This document shows, piece after piece, positions 1-6,441 of a stretch of 6,995 bases of DNA. How positions within the stretch are numbered: the first letter of the stretch is position 1; every line of letters starts with the position of its first letter. The stretch comes from an uncultured Bacteroidota bacterium (GTDB lineage Bacteria > Bacteroidota > Bacteroidia > Bacteroidales > SZUA-534): positions 1-6,995 of the forward strand of contig CALABN010000001.1 in NCBI GenBank assembly GCA_937885735.1. Direction: 5' to 3'. Both the position numbers and the translations under genes were made by a program. The notes under the pieces are model-generated. The model was not told the origin of the DNA, did not search any database, and saw only the letters and a program-made list of their open reading frames with translations.

Positions 1-1
1 G

Positions 2-553
2 CTGCGCATTGCAGAGACAGAGAAATACGCCCACGTTACCTTCTTCTTCAACGGCGGCCGCGAGCAGCAGTTCCAGAACGAGGACCGTATCCTTGTGAAC
101 TCTCCAAAGGTTGCAACCTATGACCTTCAGCCGGAGATGAGCGCATACGAGGTTAAGGACAAACTTGTTGCCAGCATCAACGAGAACAAGTACGATTTCA
201 TTGTCGTAAACTTTGCCAACGGCGATATGGTCGGACATACAGGCATCTACGATGCAATATGCAAGGCTGTCAAGGCTGTTGACGAATGTGTAGGCGAGGT
301 TGTCGCCGCCGCTCAAAAGAACGGCTACAGCACTGTCATCATTGCCGACCACGGTAATGCCGACAACGCAATCAATTCCGACGGCACACCAAACACCGCA
401 CACTCATTGAATCCAGTTCCAATCGTTGTCGTTTCTGACGACGTCAAGAAGGTGAATGACGGTCGTTTGGCCGACGTGGCACCAACCATCCTGTCACTTA
501 TGAACCTTGAGGCACCAGCTGAAATGACAGGAAAGGTTTTGGTTGAATATTGA
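2..553 (+). CDS. gpmI: 2,3-bisphosphoglycerate-independent phosphoglycerate mutase, 3' part
   Basis: Cytosolic glycolytic/gluconeogenic enzyme interconverting 3- and 2-phosphoglycerate with two metal ions, usually Mn2+. The reading frame is open from the left edge, so the start and the N-terminal two thirds lie outside; 183 residues are visible of roughly 500-510 usual for the family. Visible landmarks are [16 protein letters not shown] (catalytic Lys region), GDMVGHTG (Asp and His four apart, one metal site), ADHGNAD (Asp-His of the other metal site) and [10 protein letters not shown] (the last His ligand). All C-terminal metal ligands expected from characterised iPGMs are present, so this end looks functional. 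The frame ends in LVEY and TGA, and a strong terminator begins 25 nt later, so the gene is not obviously cotranscribed with the next one. Family identity is very secure; Mn2+ preference is family knowledge, not visible here. Confidence 0.97.
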   Translation: MRIAETEKYAHVTFFFNGGREQQFQNEDRILVNSPKVATYDLQPEMSAYEVKDKLVASINENKYDFIVVNFANGDMVGHTGIYDAICKAVKAVDECVGEVVAAAQKNGYSTVIIADHGNADNAINSDGTPNTAHSLNPVPIVVVSDDVKKVNDGRLADVAPTILSLMNLEAPAEMTGKVLVEY

Positions 554-577
554 TTCGATAGTAAATCATAATCGCAT

Positions 578-610
578 AAGGCCGTTCCAATTTTTTGGAA
601 TGGCCTTTTT
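578..610 (+). terminator. Intrinsic terminator after gpmI
   Basis: A 13-bp stem (578-590 with 595-607, one G-T wobble) closes over a TTTT loop and runs into a T tract (606-610). It starts 25 nt after the gpmI stop. The flanking A and T runs mean it could work weakly on the other strand too, but no minus-strand gene needs it here. Confidence 0.93.
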
Positions 611-701
611 GCTTTATCCGCATTGGCATAAATCAGCCTGTGCGTTTGTGTTGATGTTGATAATTCTGTCTGCGTATTCACAAATGAGCGCGTACAACAA
701 T

Positions 702-709
702 TATCTTTG
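702..709 (+). promoter_or_regulatory. Candidate Bacteroidetes -7 box for the DUF2867 gene
   Basis: TATCTTTG is an exact match to the Bacteroidetes -7 consensus TAnnTTTG, 22 nt before the ATG at 732, giving a predicted leader of about 15-20 nt. No clear TTG -33 element lies 19-21 nt upstream; only ATTCAC at 676-681 is near, so the promoter may be weak or need an activator. Its place between the gpmI terminator and the next gene fits a separate transcription unit. Confidence 0.55.
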
Positions 710-731
710 CATATGTTTTAGGTAAATCACA

Positions 732-1175
732 ATGAATAAGACCAACAGACTGATTGACGCTTGCGTGCCTTTCGATTATCGCGACAGCGTTGCCAAAAGA
801 ATAAACCCTGCGGAACCGCTTTCACCCGACTATGTATTCGAGCAGATGTTCTGCAATTTTCCCAAGCCTGTTGCCTTGTTGATGAAGGTGCGTAATGCCA
901 TAGTCAAGCCTTTGGGGCTACAGGGTGGCGGTTCGTTTCGTGACCTGGTTTCCGAACGGAATGAAGAGGAAATAGTCATCTGCAAGAACGACAAGCATCT
1001 CTGCTTTTGGGTTGGCATCTACTGCTCAAAACCTGAAGACGGTTGGCAGAATGCCTCTGTCACTACGGTGGTGCGATTCAACGATTTTATTGGCAAGGTG
1101 TATTTTGTTGGAATATGGGTGTTCCACAAGATACTGGTAAAGAGTCTTTTCAGTAAGGCTTTGAAAACTTATTGA
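732..1175 (+). CDS. DUF2867 domain-containing protein
   Basis: A 147-residue protein without signal peptide or membrane segment, predicted cytosolic. It resembles the DUF2867 family, which occurs alone or fused to the C-terminus of NAD(P)-binding short-chain dehydrogenase-like proteins. Recognisable parts are the N-terminal FDYRDS segment (14-19), a central P-x-x-x-x-LLMKVRNAIVKPLGL block (45-63), a strand-rich middle with LVSERNEEEIVICKNDKHL (72-90), and the C-terminal TTVVRFNDFIGKVYF (111-125) followed by a W-x-F-H-K-I-L-V helix. In the family this last part is typically V-x-F-N..G-x-x-Y followed by P-F-H; here the Pro is replaced by Val (130). Length fits a stand-alone member. The ATG at 732 follows a -7-like box and has no strong Shine-Dalgarno, normal for Bacteroidetes. 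The molecular function of the family is not established. The gene ends 20 bp from a convergent gene. Confidence 0.8.
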   Translation: MNKTNRLIDACVPFDYRDSVAKRINPAEPLSPDYVFEQMFCNFPKPVALLMKVRNAIVKPLGLQGGGSFRDLVSERNEEEIVICKNDKHLCFWVGIYCSKPEDGWQNASVTTVVRFNDFIGKVYFVGIWVFHKILVKSLFSKALKTY

Positions 1176-1195
1176 AGAAGTTTTTTGCAATTCAA

Positions 1196-4100
1196 TTACT
1201 CAAACAGCAGTTCGCAATCCATTGTTTCTTGTGCGTTGTTGAGGTGAACAGCCCCAGTGCTCATTTTGCGGTCGGTGTAACTCCAAGTGCTTGTCGCATT
1301 ATCGTAGATTAGCACCGAGCTGTCGCCAGCCAAGTATTTTTCTCCCGACATTGAGCAGGTCCCGGCACCTTGCATATGCAGTGTGTAGCATTTTGCCTTG
1401 TTGCTGTAGCCTATAGTGAAAGTTCCTTGAATGTCGTGCTGTGCCGTGTAGTTCTTGAGCCAGCAAAGGTCGATGTCTATTTCTGCTTCAGTGAAAGCAA
1501 CCCACCAACGGTCGAACATTTCGGCCTCGCTTGCAGGATTCTGGTATTCTGTGGTGGCTTTAATTGAGAATGTTCCCGAACCTGTATGTGTCAGTACGTC
1601 GACATTTCCGTTGATAGTCACGCCTTTGGCAGATATGGTGAATGAACCGTCGGTGGCTGGTGAAATCTGACGGCAATCGGCCAATGCTTTCTTGATGCCG
1701 TCCCACAGGCGTACTGAATCCATTGTCAGTAAATGTACCTGTTTGTCTTCGTCGTCGAGTGCATAGGCAGGTGTAATGTCAAAGTTCCAGCCATCTTCGG
1801 CAGGAATCTCAATGCTATTGCCAGCAAGGTCAATTTCCGCAACAATCTTATTTCCGCTATAATCCATTGTAAATGGGTAGCGAGCCATCTCTTCGTTGTC
1901 CAGCGACACCAATATGAGCTCAGGGCTGAATCCTGCATCGGTGTAGGCAAATACACGGTATTGAATGTAGCCTTTGCCCAGTGAGTCGAGTTTGCATTGC
2001 CACATTTCAGGGTCGGTAATGTTTTCGTTTATTGATGCAAACTTCATTGTTTGTCCTGCGTAAGCCGATTTTTCCTTTGCACCGCTGTCGCTAATGCGAA
2101 TGGTTACATACGTGTTCATCAGATTGCAGTAATCGTCAAAGCGCATTCGAGCCTCTTCATACGCCTCGTTCTCCTTGTGCTTCTTGATGCTTTGAAAAAC
2201 GCTGACCAAGGTGCCGTTGTATAGATTTGCGCGCAGTTCGTTTGACAATTCGCTTTTTATGCTTGAATTCAAACCACCACTGTAGGTATAGCCTAGGTTT
2301 GTTGCTTCGCCAGTGCAAATGGCTTGTGCGTCCTCGTCGTACCAATATTCCCAGCAATAAGCGGTAACCATTGAGTCGATGACGTTTTTCATACCCGTTT
2401 CATCCAAATCGGTGCGAGAAAAGACAGGGTAAAGAGCCTTGTACCAATCAACAGCGGTACGGAAACCACGGCCTTCACCAGGATTGACGGCATTCCTGCC
2501 TGCTTTGCTGTAGTAATAATTGAATGCGGCTTTGTACAGGTCCTTGCGACCGCTCCAGGCCTCTTCTGCAAAGCGGTTGATTGCGTAGTCGATGAATGCC
2601 ACGGAAGCCATTGAAGCACTCATCACTCTTGACGACAGCGCGTTGCTGAGAGCCGTTGTAGCTTGTCCCAACATAATCTTCAAGGTTCCGCCTGCCACCA
2701 GTTCATCGTTGTTTTGATAGGCTGCGCGTGCAACTTGATATGCCCCGAGCGCAGTTCCGAAATACCCAAGGTATTCACTGAACTTGTCGAGAAACTCACT
2801 TTCGAAGCCAAATCCTTTCAATGCGTTGAATGTGAAATCGTTGCCTAATTGAAGCGCGGTGCTGGCATCGTTGGCATAGAAGTCGGAGGCTACGGCCACT
2901 GGATTTTGCGCGGTTACTATGTTTTGCAGGTTGGTCACAACTTCGGAAAGGCTGGTGTTGGTTTCGGGCAAATAGTTGGCAATCAGGTGTGATTTGCGAG
3001 TGTAACGTTGGTCAATGGTAAATGCCCCGAAGGTTGACAAGTGATTGGTGCTAATGACTAATTCGCCAGTTGTACGGTCGTACTGGCCATTTACTGGCAT
3101 CCATTTTCCCGATTCGCTGTCGTACCAGGAAGCGCTTGCCAATTCATTTTCGCTCAATTCCATAGGAACCCGTATCTGAACCGTTCCTGTCAAGTCGTGA
3201 AGACCGTTGCCCAAACAGATGTCGAAAATCTTGCTTTGCACGGCACCTTCCATTTTTGTTGGTGAATGGATTGTGGCACGAATGCTCACCGTGGTTTCCT
3301 CATCGATTATCGTAGGGTCGAATGTCACTGAACAATAGAGTGCTTCGGCGGTCAGTGTTGAATCGTTTATAATGAAAACTTCGCCGTCGTCATAGATGAT
3401 GTCTTCTTTCCAGGTAATGCTGTCGATTTTGGCAAGTGGCGATTCCCACGTTTGTTCGCCATTGACGTTTAGTGTGTTGCCATTGCTGATTTTTACATTG
3501 TCTATTTCGCTTGCGCGGAATGATTTGACAGTTCCGTCGTTGCAGTGTGCAATCATACTGTAAGCCAGTGATTCGGCATCGGAAGATGCAGGTTCGAGTG
3601 CGGGATAGATATTGTCGAACAGTCGCCAACCCGTTGCGTTCCTGTATGCATCTTGACAATCGTATGGTACGTAAAGTGTGGCATCGTTGTCGAATATTTT
3701 TGACATAAATGTTTCATCAGAGATGACTGGCGGAATTTCCGAATAACAGTAAACAGTTTTCAGATTCTCGCATTTGGCGAATGCCTTCTCCATTTCAATT
3801 ATTGAGGCATTGAGCGTTACGCTTTTTGCTTCGCGCGGAATGGCATTTTCATTAATAAGTATGACTGACGACGGCACGGTATACGTGTAGTCGTATGTTT
3901 TTGTCGGAATAGCCATTACAAGCCGTGTCTTTTGTCGGTTGAGAATCATAGTGCCAGATTCGTCGGTGCAATACCAAGGATTTTTCTCATCTATATTGAT
4001 GTCATACATAATTGACCCCCAGAAGGCATCGGTTGCAATTTTCTTTAAGGTTGCAGGCAGTGTGATGTGGTTCAATGAAATTCCTCCCAATGCGCGACTC

Positions 4101-5365
4101 CCTATTTCTACAACATTGGTGAATTCAGGGCTTTCCAGTTTTGTGTTGGCAAACGCTTGCTCGCCCATACGGGTTATGCAACCAAGCCATTCAGCATCTT
4201 TCACGTTTGTGGACTGAAAGGCAAAATCACCCACTTCAAACTCTTTGCTGTAGCAAGTTATATTGGTGAGCGGGTTTGCCATAAATGCCTTGTCGCCAAT
4301 GTAGCGCACGGATTTGCCTATTGTGAGGTTTTTGATGTTGGCAGCGGCAAATGACTCTGGACCAATTTCTTCAACATTGTCACCTATGACAAGTGTCTGA
4401 ATCTGTGTGGCCACGAACGATTGAACCGATATGCGTCGTACATTGTTGCCAATGGTGACGGTGTTAAACGATTTGTTGGCCAGCGAGCCACGTAGGTGAA
4501 CGTTGGTGACAAGGTATGTGGTGTCACCGACAGTTACTGTTGCAGGAATGGTGATGTCGCCCGAGGTGAGACTGCAGTCTCTCACGTCGGCTTCCCCATT
4601 AGGATATAGGCAATAAGTGAAATCGCCGATAATGGTCAACTTGCCATTTGAAGGTTGTATGTTTCCATACACAGTTATGTTCTCATTGTATTTGTATATG
4701 TTGCCTAATTTGTACCACCCGTCGTATGCACCGTTCCAACCATAATTGAAATGGAAATAGCTGTCGGAAGTGTAGCCGTCGCATACCAATGTGTGCCCGT
4801 CAACGGAATCGGACTCAATTGATGGGTAGCCATTATATAAAACTGGACGACCAGCGTTGAGTTCATTCTTTATGAAGTTTGCAATTTCATCGATGCTTGC
4901 ACCAGATATGCTTGTCCAATCGTTGTTGTAGCCTAAATTATAGGCCATTGCTCTTCCTGAAATGGCAGAATAAGTTCCGTAAGGTTCATAATCTGCTCCG
5001 ATAGCAAATCCCAAATCGTACATTAAATGGGCAATGGCATAGGCTTCTTCTGAAGTGTAACCTTCAGCATAATTGTTTTTCATTTTTCCCCAGTCGTAAG
5101 TTGATTGGGAAAAGTCTACAGTAACGCCTGTCGCTTCGTTTGTCGCTGTGCCAAATCCAGATTTGGGCCATTGCCAGTAATTCATTACTTGCGCTGTGGC
5201 GGTAATCACGCATCCAGTCGGGCAACCTTCGGGGCAAAGATTGTTGTATGGCGCCCATTGGCTCCAGGTGGTTTTAAGCAGTGGAGACACTACAACGTGT
5301 TGTTGCTGTGCATTGACAGCGCATATTGTTAAAAACAGTGCAATTATTGTCAGGCGGAGTTTCAT
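1196..5365 (-). CDS. Secreted C10 family cysteine peptidase with BspA-like leucine-rich repeats
   Basis: A 1389-residue exported protein. Residues 1-19 are a signal peptide (cleavage predicted after AVNA, leaving an N-terminal Gln). Residues 27-240 are a C10 (streptopain-like) peptidase: WSQWAPYN with the oxyanion Gln36, PTGCVITATAQVMNYW with nucleophile Cys52, GHTLVCDGY with His191, and FNYGWNGAYDGWY matching the NWGW segment of SpeB. The catalytic domain starts directly after the signal peptide, so the inhibitory propeptide of SpeB or interpain is absent. Residues 301-452 hold seven BspA/Treponema-type leucine-rich repeats, with more degenerate ones to about 590. A DGT...ITW linker (610-652), a ZU5-like beta domain ending in NHLSTFGAFTI (about 665-784), a helical region (about 835-1085) and a beta-rich tail follow; I do not recognise the last two. 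No obvious type IX sorting tail or LPXTG is present. A secreted or surface protease that binds host or dietary polymers through the repeats is an inference. The ATG overlaps the stop of the upstream gene. Confidence 0.9.
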   Translation of the reverse strand: MKLRLTIIALFLTICAVNAQQQHVVVSPLLKTTWSQWAPYNNLCPEGCPTGCVITATAQVMNYWQWPKSGFGTATNEATGVTVDFSQSTYDWGKMKNNYAEGYTSEEAYAIAHLMYDLGFAIGADYEPYGTYSAISGRAMAYNLGYNNDWTSISGASIDEIANFIKNELNAGRPVLYNGYPSIESDSVDGHTLVCDGYTSDSYFHFNYGWNGAYDGWYKLGNIYKYNENITVYGNIQPSNGKLTIIGDFTYCLYPNGEADVRDCSLTSGDITIPATVTVGDTTYLVTNVHLRGSLANKSFNTVTIGNNVRRISVQSFVATQIQTLVIGDNVEEIGPESFAAANIKNLTIGKSVRYIGDKAFMANPLTNITCYSKEFEVGDFAFQSTNVKDAEWLGCITRMGEQAFANTKLESPEFTNVVEIGSRALGGISLNHITLPATLKKIATDAFWGSIMYDINIDEKNPWYCTDESGTMILNRQKTRLVMAIPTKTYDYTYTVPSSVILINENAIPREAKSVTLNASIIEMEKAFAKCENLKTVYCYSEIPPVISDETFMSKIFDNDATLYVPYDCQDAYRNATGWRLFDNIYPALEPASSDAESLAYSMIAHCNDGTVKSFRASEIDNVKISNGNTLNVNGEQTWESPLAKIDSITWKEDIIYDDGEVFIINDSTLTAEALYCSVTFDPTIIDEETTVSIRATIHSPTKMEGAVQSKIFDICLGNGLHDLTGTVQIRVPMELSENELASASWYDSESGKWMPVNGQYDRTTGELVISTNHLSTFGAFTIDQRYTRKSHLIANYLPETNTSLSEVVTNLQNIVTAQNPVAVASDFYANDASTALQLGNDFTFNALKGFGFESEFLDKFSEYLGYFGTALGAYQVARAAYQNNDELVAGGTLKIMLGQATTALSNALSSRVMSASMASVAFIDYAINRFAEEAWSGRKDLYKAAFNYYYSKAGRNAVNPGEGRGFRTAVDWYKALYPVFSRTDLDETGMKNVIDSMVTAYCWEYWYDEDAQAICTGEATNLGYTYSGGLNSSIKSELSNELRANLYNGTLVSVFQSIKKHKENEAYEEARMRFDDYCNLMNTYVTIRISDSGAKEKSAYAGQTMKFASINENITDPEMWQCKLDSLGKGYIQYRVFAYTDAGFSPELILVSLDNEEMARYPFTMDYSGNKIVAEIDLAGNSIEIPAEDGWNFDITPAYALDDEDKQVHLLTMDSVRLWDGIKKALADCRQISPATDGSFTISAKGVTINGNVDVLTHTGSGTFSIKATTEYQNPASEAEMFDRWWVAFTEAEIDIDLCWLKNYTAQHDIQGTFTIGYSNKAKCYTLHMQGAGTCSMSGEKYLAGDSSVLIYDNATSTWSYTDRKMSTGAVHLNNAQETMDCELLFE
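4010..4465 (-). repeat. Seven BspA-type leucine-rich repeats inside the C10 peptidase gene
   Basis: Residues 301-452 of the large protein divide into units of 22, 22, 22, 22, 22, 21 and 21 residues. The pattern is roughly L-x-I-G-x-x-V-x-x-I-G-x-x-A/S-F-x-x-x-x-I/L, for example QTLVIGDNVEEIGPESFAAANI followed by KNLTIGKSVRYIGDKAF. This is the LRR_5 (Treponema/BspA) repeat, which in other Bacteroidetes surface proteins mediates binding to host proteins. The DNA copies are diverged, so slippage is not expected. Additional degenerate units may continue through residues 512-585. Confidence 0.8.
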
Positions 5366-5829
5366 CGTTTGGCAATTTTATAGGTTAATTCGTCTAAAGC
5401 AATTATGTAGATATTGTCCTTGAAGCCGTTCATATCCACCATAAGATGTCCTTGACCGTCGGTGTGCCATACGCCTGCCCTGCGACCATCGACAGAGAAT
5501 ATTTGCAGTAATGCGTTGGCGCGGGCATTTTCCACTGTTATGGTGTTGTTGCTGAAAATGAATGTGGCTTGTTCCTCTTGCTCATTTTCAATCACAGTGT
5601 TTTCTGTTTGGAAAGTGGCTTTTTGCAATGTCGAAAGTTCAAAAATGGCTTGTTCCTCACTCGAAGTGATTACCAGATTGCCACCATTGTAGGTTATTTC
5701 GGCTTCGCTGTTGAATACAAAACGGGTGTTTGTGCCGTCTTTCTGCTCTATGATAATGACATTTCCCGCCCAGCAGGTAATGGCTGTCAGGGTAATGGCA
5801 ATGATTGATAATAGTCTTTTAACCATCAT
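5362..5829 (-). CDS. Small secreted protein coupled to the C10 peptidase
   Basis: A 155-residue exported protein of unknown function. The start chosen is the ATG at 5829 (MMVKRLLS...); an in-frame TTG two codons earlier is less likely, and a second ATG at 5826 is equally usable. Residues 1-21 are a signal peptide (cleavage predicted after TCWA); TAITC is a poor lipobox, so a lipoprotein is unlikely. The middle has an EEQAIF/EEQATF duplication (58-63 and 85-90). The end, with FSVDGRR (111-117), FKDNIYII (136-143) and LTYKIAKR (148-155), resembles the degenerate C-terminal sorting-like domain common in short Prevotella proteins; type IX secretion is possible but not proven. Its TGA overlaps the ATG of the C10 peptidase gene by four bases. 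Segment 31-73 resembles residues 610-652 of that peptidase. A partner, chaperone or inhibitor role is a guess from context only. Confidence 0.82.
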   Translation of the reverse strand: MMVKRLLSIIAITLTAITCWAGNVIIIEQKDGTNTRFVFNSEAEITYNGGNLVITSSEEQAIFELSTLQKATFQTENTVIENEQEEQATFIFSNNTITVENARANALLQIFSVDGRRAGVWHTDGQGHLMVDMNGFKDNIYIIALDELTYKIAKR

Positions 5830-5848
5830 TTTCAATTATTCTTTAAAC

Positions 5849-5869
5849 GGTGAATTTATGGAATTCACC
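5849..5869 (-). promoter_or_regulatory. Inverted repeat in the predicted leader of the peptidase operon
   Basis: GGTGAATT (5849-5856) and AATTCACC (5862-5869) form a perfect 8-bp inverted repeat with a 5-nt spacer. It lies between the predicted transcription start (about 5882) and the ATG at 5829. No T tract follows on the minus strand, so it is not an ordinary terminator. It could be an operator just downstream of the promoter, or an RNA hairpin affecting translation or stability. Confidence 0.5.
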
Positions 5870-5887
5870 TAATTTATGTTAGCAATG

Positions 5888-5917
5888 CAAATTTATTCAA
5901 TCTTTTTGAATGCTCAA
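5888..5917 (-). promoter_or_regulatory. Bacteroidetes-type promoter of the peptidase operon
   Basis: On the minus strand, TTG (5917-5915) is followed after exactly 19 nt by TAAATTTG (5895-5888), an exact match to the Bacteroidetes -7 box TAnnTTTG at the usual spacing. Transcription would start near 5882, giving a leader of about 50 nt that contains the inverted repeat. It would drive both the small secreted protein and the C10 peptidase. Confidence 0.72.
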
Positions 5918-6017
5918 TCCACGAGGAAAATATGGATGGCAGTAGCGGACAATTGAAATGATTGAAACTTCAGGACTTTGAGTTTTGGACTCTTAATTCT
6001 GAATTGAAATTTTTCTC

Positions 6018-6048
6018 TTGCGAATGAAAAACAAGTTTGCTAAAATTG
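6018..6048 (+). promoter_or_regulatory. Candidate promoter of the small lipoprotein gene
   Basis: TTG (6018-6020), then 20 nt, then TAAAATTG (6041-6048), one mismatch from the Bacteroidetes TAnnTTTG -7 box. The predicted start near 6054 leaves a short leader of about 13 nt before the ATG at 6067. It faces away from the peptidase operon promoter, about 100 bp distant. Confidence 0.5.
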
Positions 6049-6066
6049 TAAACGGTTAGCAACTTT

Positions 6067-6375
6067 ATGAATATCATCAAAATATCGGCAGTAACTGCAC
6101 TTTTGTCAATTTCGGGCTTTGGGTGTTCCACCGACAGCGAGAAAGACTCGTATGCCTATGTTGACGGACTGTTGGTTGATATGGGTAAGTTCGATGGGTG
6201 CGGTTGGGTGGTGGAGTACGACAACTGTATGCTTGAGCCCACCAATCTCGACGAATTCAACATTGATTTGGCCGACAGTATGTCAGTGCGTTTTGCCTAT
6301 GCCGTGAGCAAGGACCAGGTATCTGCCTGTATGATAGGAACGGTTGTCGATTTGCTCGATATCTACGAGAAATAA
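6067..6375 (+). CDS. Small putative lipoprotein, function unknown
   Basis: A 102-residue protein with a short lysine-containing start (MNIIK), a hydrophobic stretch to about residue 17 and a Cys at 20 in SISGFGC. This suggests a lipoprotein signal, although G-F-G before the Cys is only a loose lipobox. The mature part starts CSTDSEKD, mildly acidic, which is weak support for surface export. The body has DGCGWVVEYDN (43-53), LEPTNLDEF (56-64), a hydrophobic strand VRFAYAV (74-80) and a third Cys in SACMIGTVVDL. I recall similar short Bacteroidetes lipoproteins with a 'DGC-x-W ... L-x-P-x-N-L ... V-x-F-x-Y ... C-x-x-x-x-x-V' pattern, but no assigned function. Cys45 and Cys88 could form a disulfide in the periplasm or outside. 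The gene is monocistronic between its own promoter and a strong terminator. Confidence 0.78.
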   Translation: MNIIKISAVTALLSISGFGCSTDSEKDSYAYVDGLLVDMGKFDGCGWVVEYDNCMLEPTNLDEFNIDLADSMSVRFAYAVSKDQVSACMIGTVVDLLDIYEK

Positions 6376-6388
6376 ACTATGGCGTTAC

Positions 6389-6429
6389 ATAAAACAAAAA
6401 GGCGACCATTGGTCGCCTTTTTGTTTTAT
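6389..6429. terminator. Strong bidirectional terminator between convergent genes
   Basis: A perfect 19-bp stem (6389-6407 with 6411-6429) with a 3-nt loop: a GC core GGCGACC/GGTCGCC flanked by A-rich and T-rich arms. Each strand therefore reads hairpin then T run, so it can end both the lipoprotein gene (stop at 6375) and the Fib_succ_major gene (stop at 6442) on the other strand. Confidence 0.95.
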
Positions 6430-6441
6430 TGAAAAATGTCT

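Noticed and set aside
325..681. Minus-strand open frame of 118 codons
   Set aside because: It is antisense to the conserved gpmI metal-site region and crosses the terminator, so it is a shadow of the real gene.
543..725. Plus-strand open frame of 60 codons after gpmI
   Set aside because: It overlaps the gpmI end and runs straight through the terminator hairpin and the DUF2867 promoter; its composition gives no recognisable protein.
1164..1186. AT-rich hairpin plus T run as a terminator of the DUF2867 gene
   Set aside because: The stem has one G-C pair and overlaps the stop codon; too weak to call as a terminator and kept only as an observation.
1370..5332. Many short open frames on both strands inside the peptidase gene
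   Set aside because: They all lie within a single uninterrupted 1389-codon frame with recognisable domains; none has a promoter, start context or recognisable product.
5462..5808. Plus-strand frames of 76-79 codons opposite the small secreted protein
   Set aside because: They are antisense to a gene with a clear signal peptide, promoter and coupled downstream gene.
5952..6009. Three copies of ATTGAAA (5952, 5961, 6003) and two GGACT copies in the divergent intergenic region
   Set aside because: Short AT-rich words with irregular spacing in an AT-rich region; no symmetry or known binding pattern, so chance is the simpler explanation.
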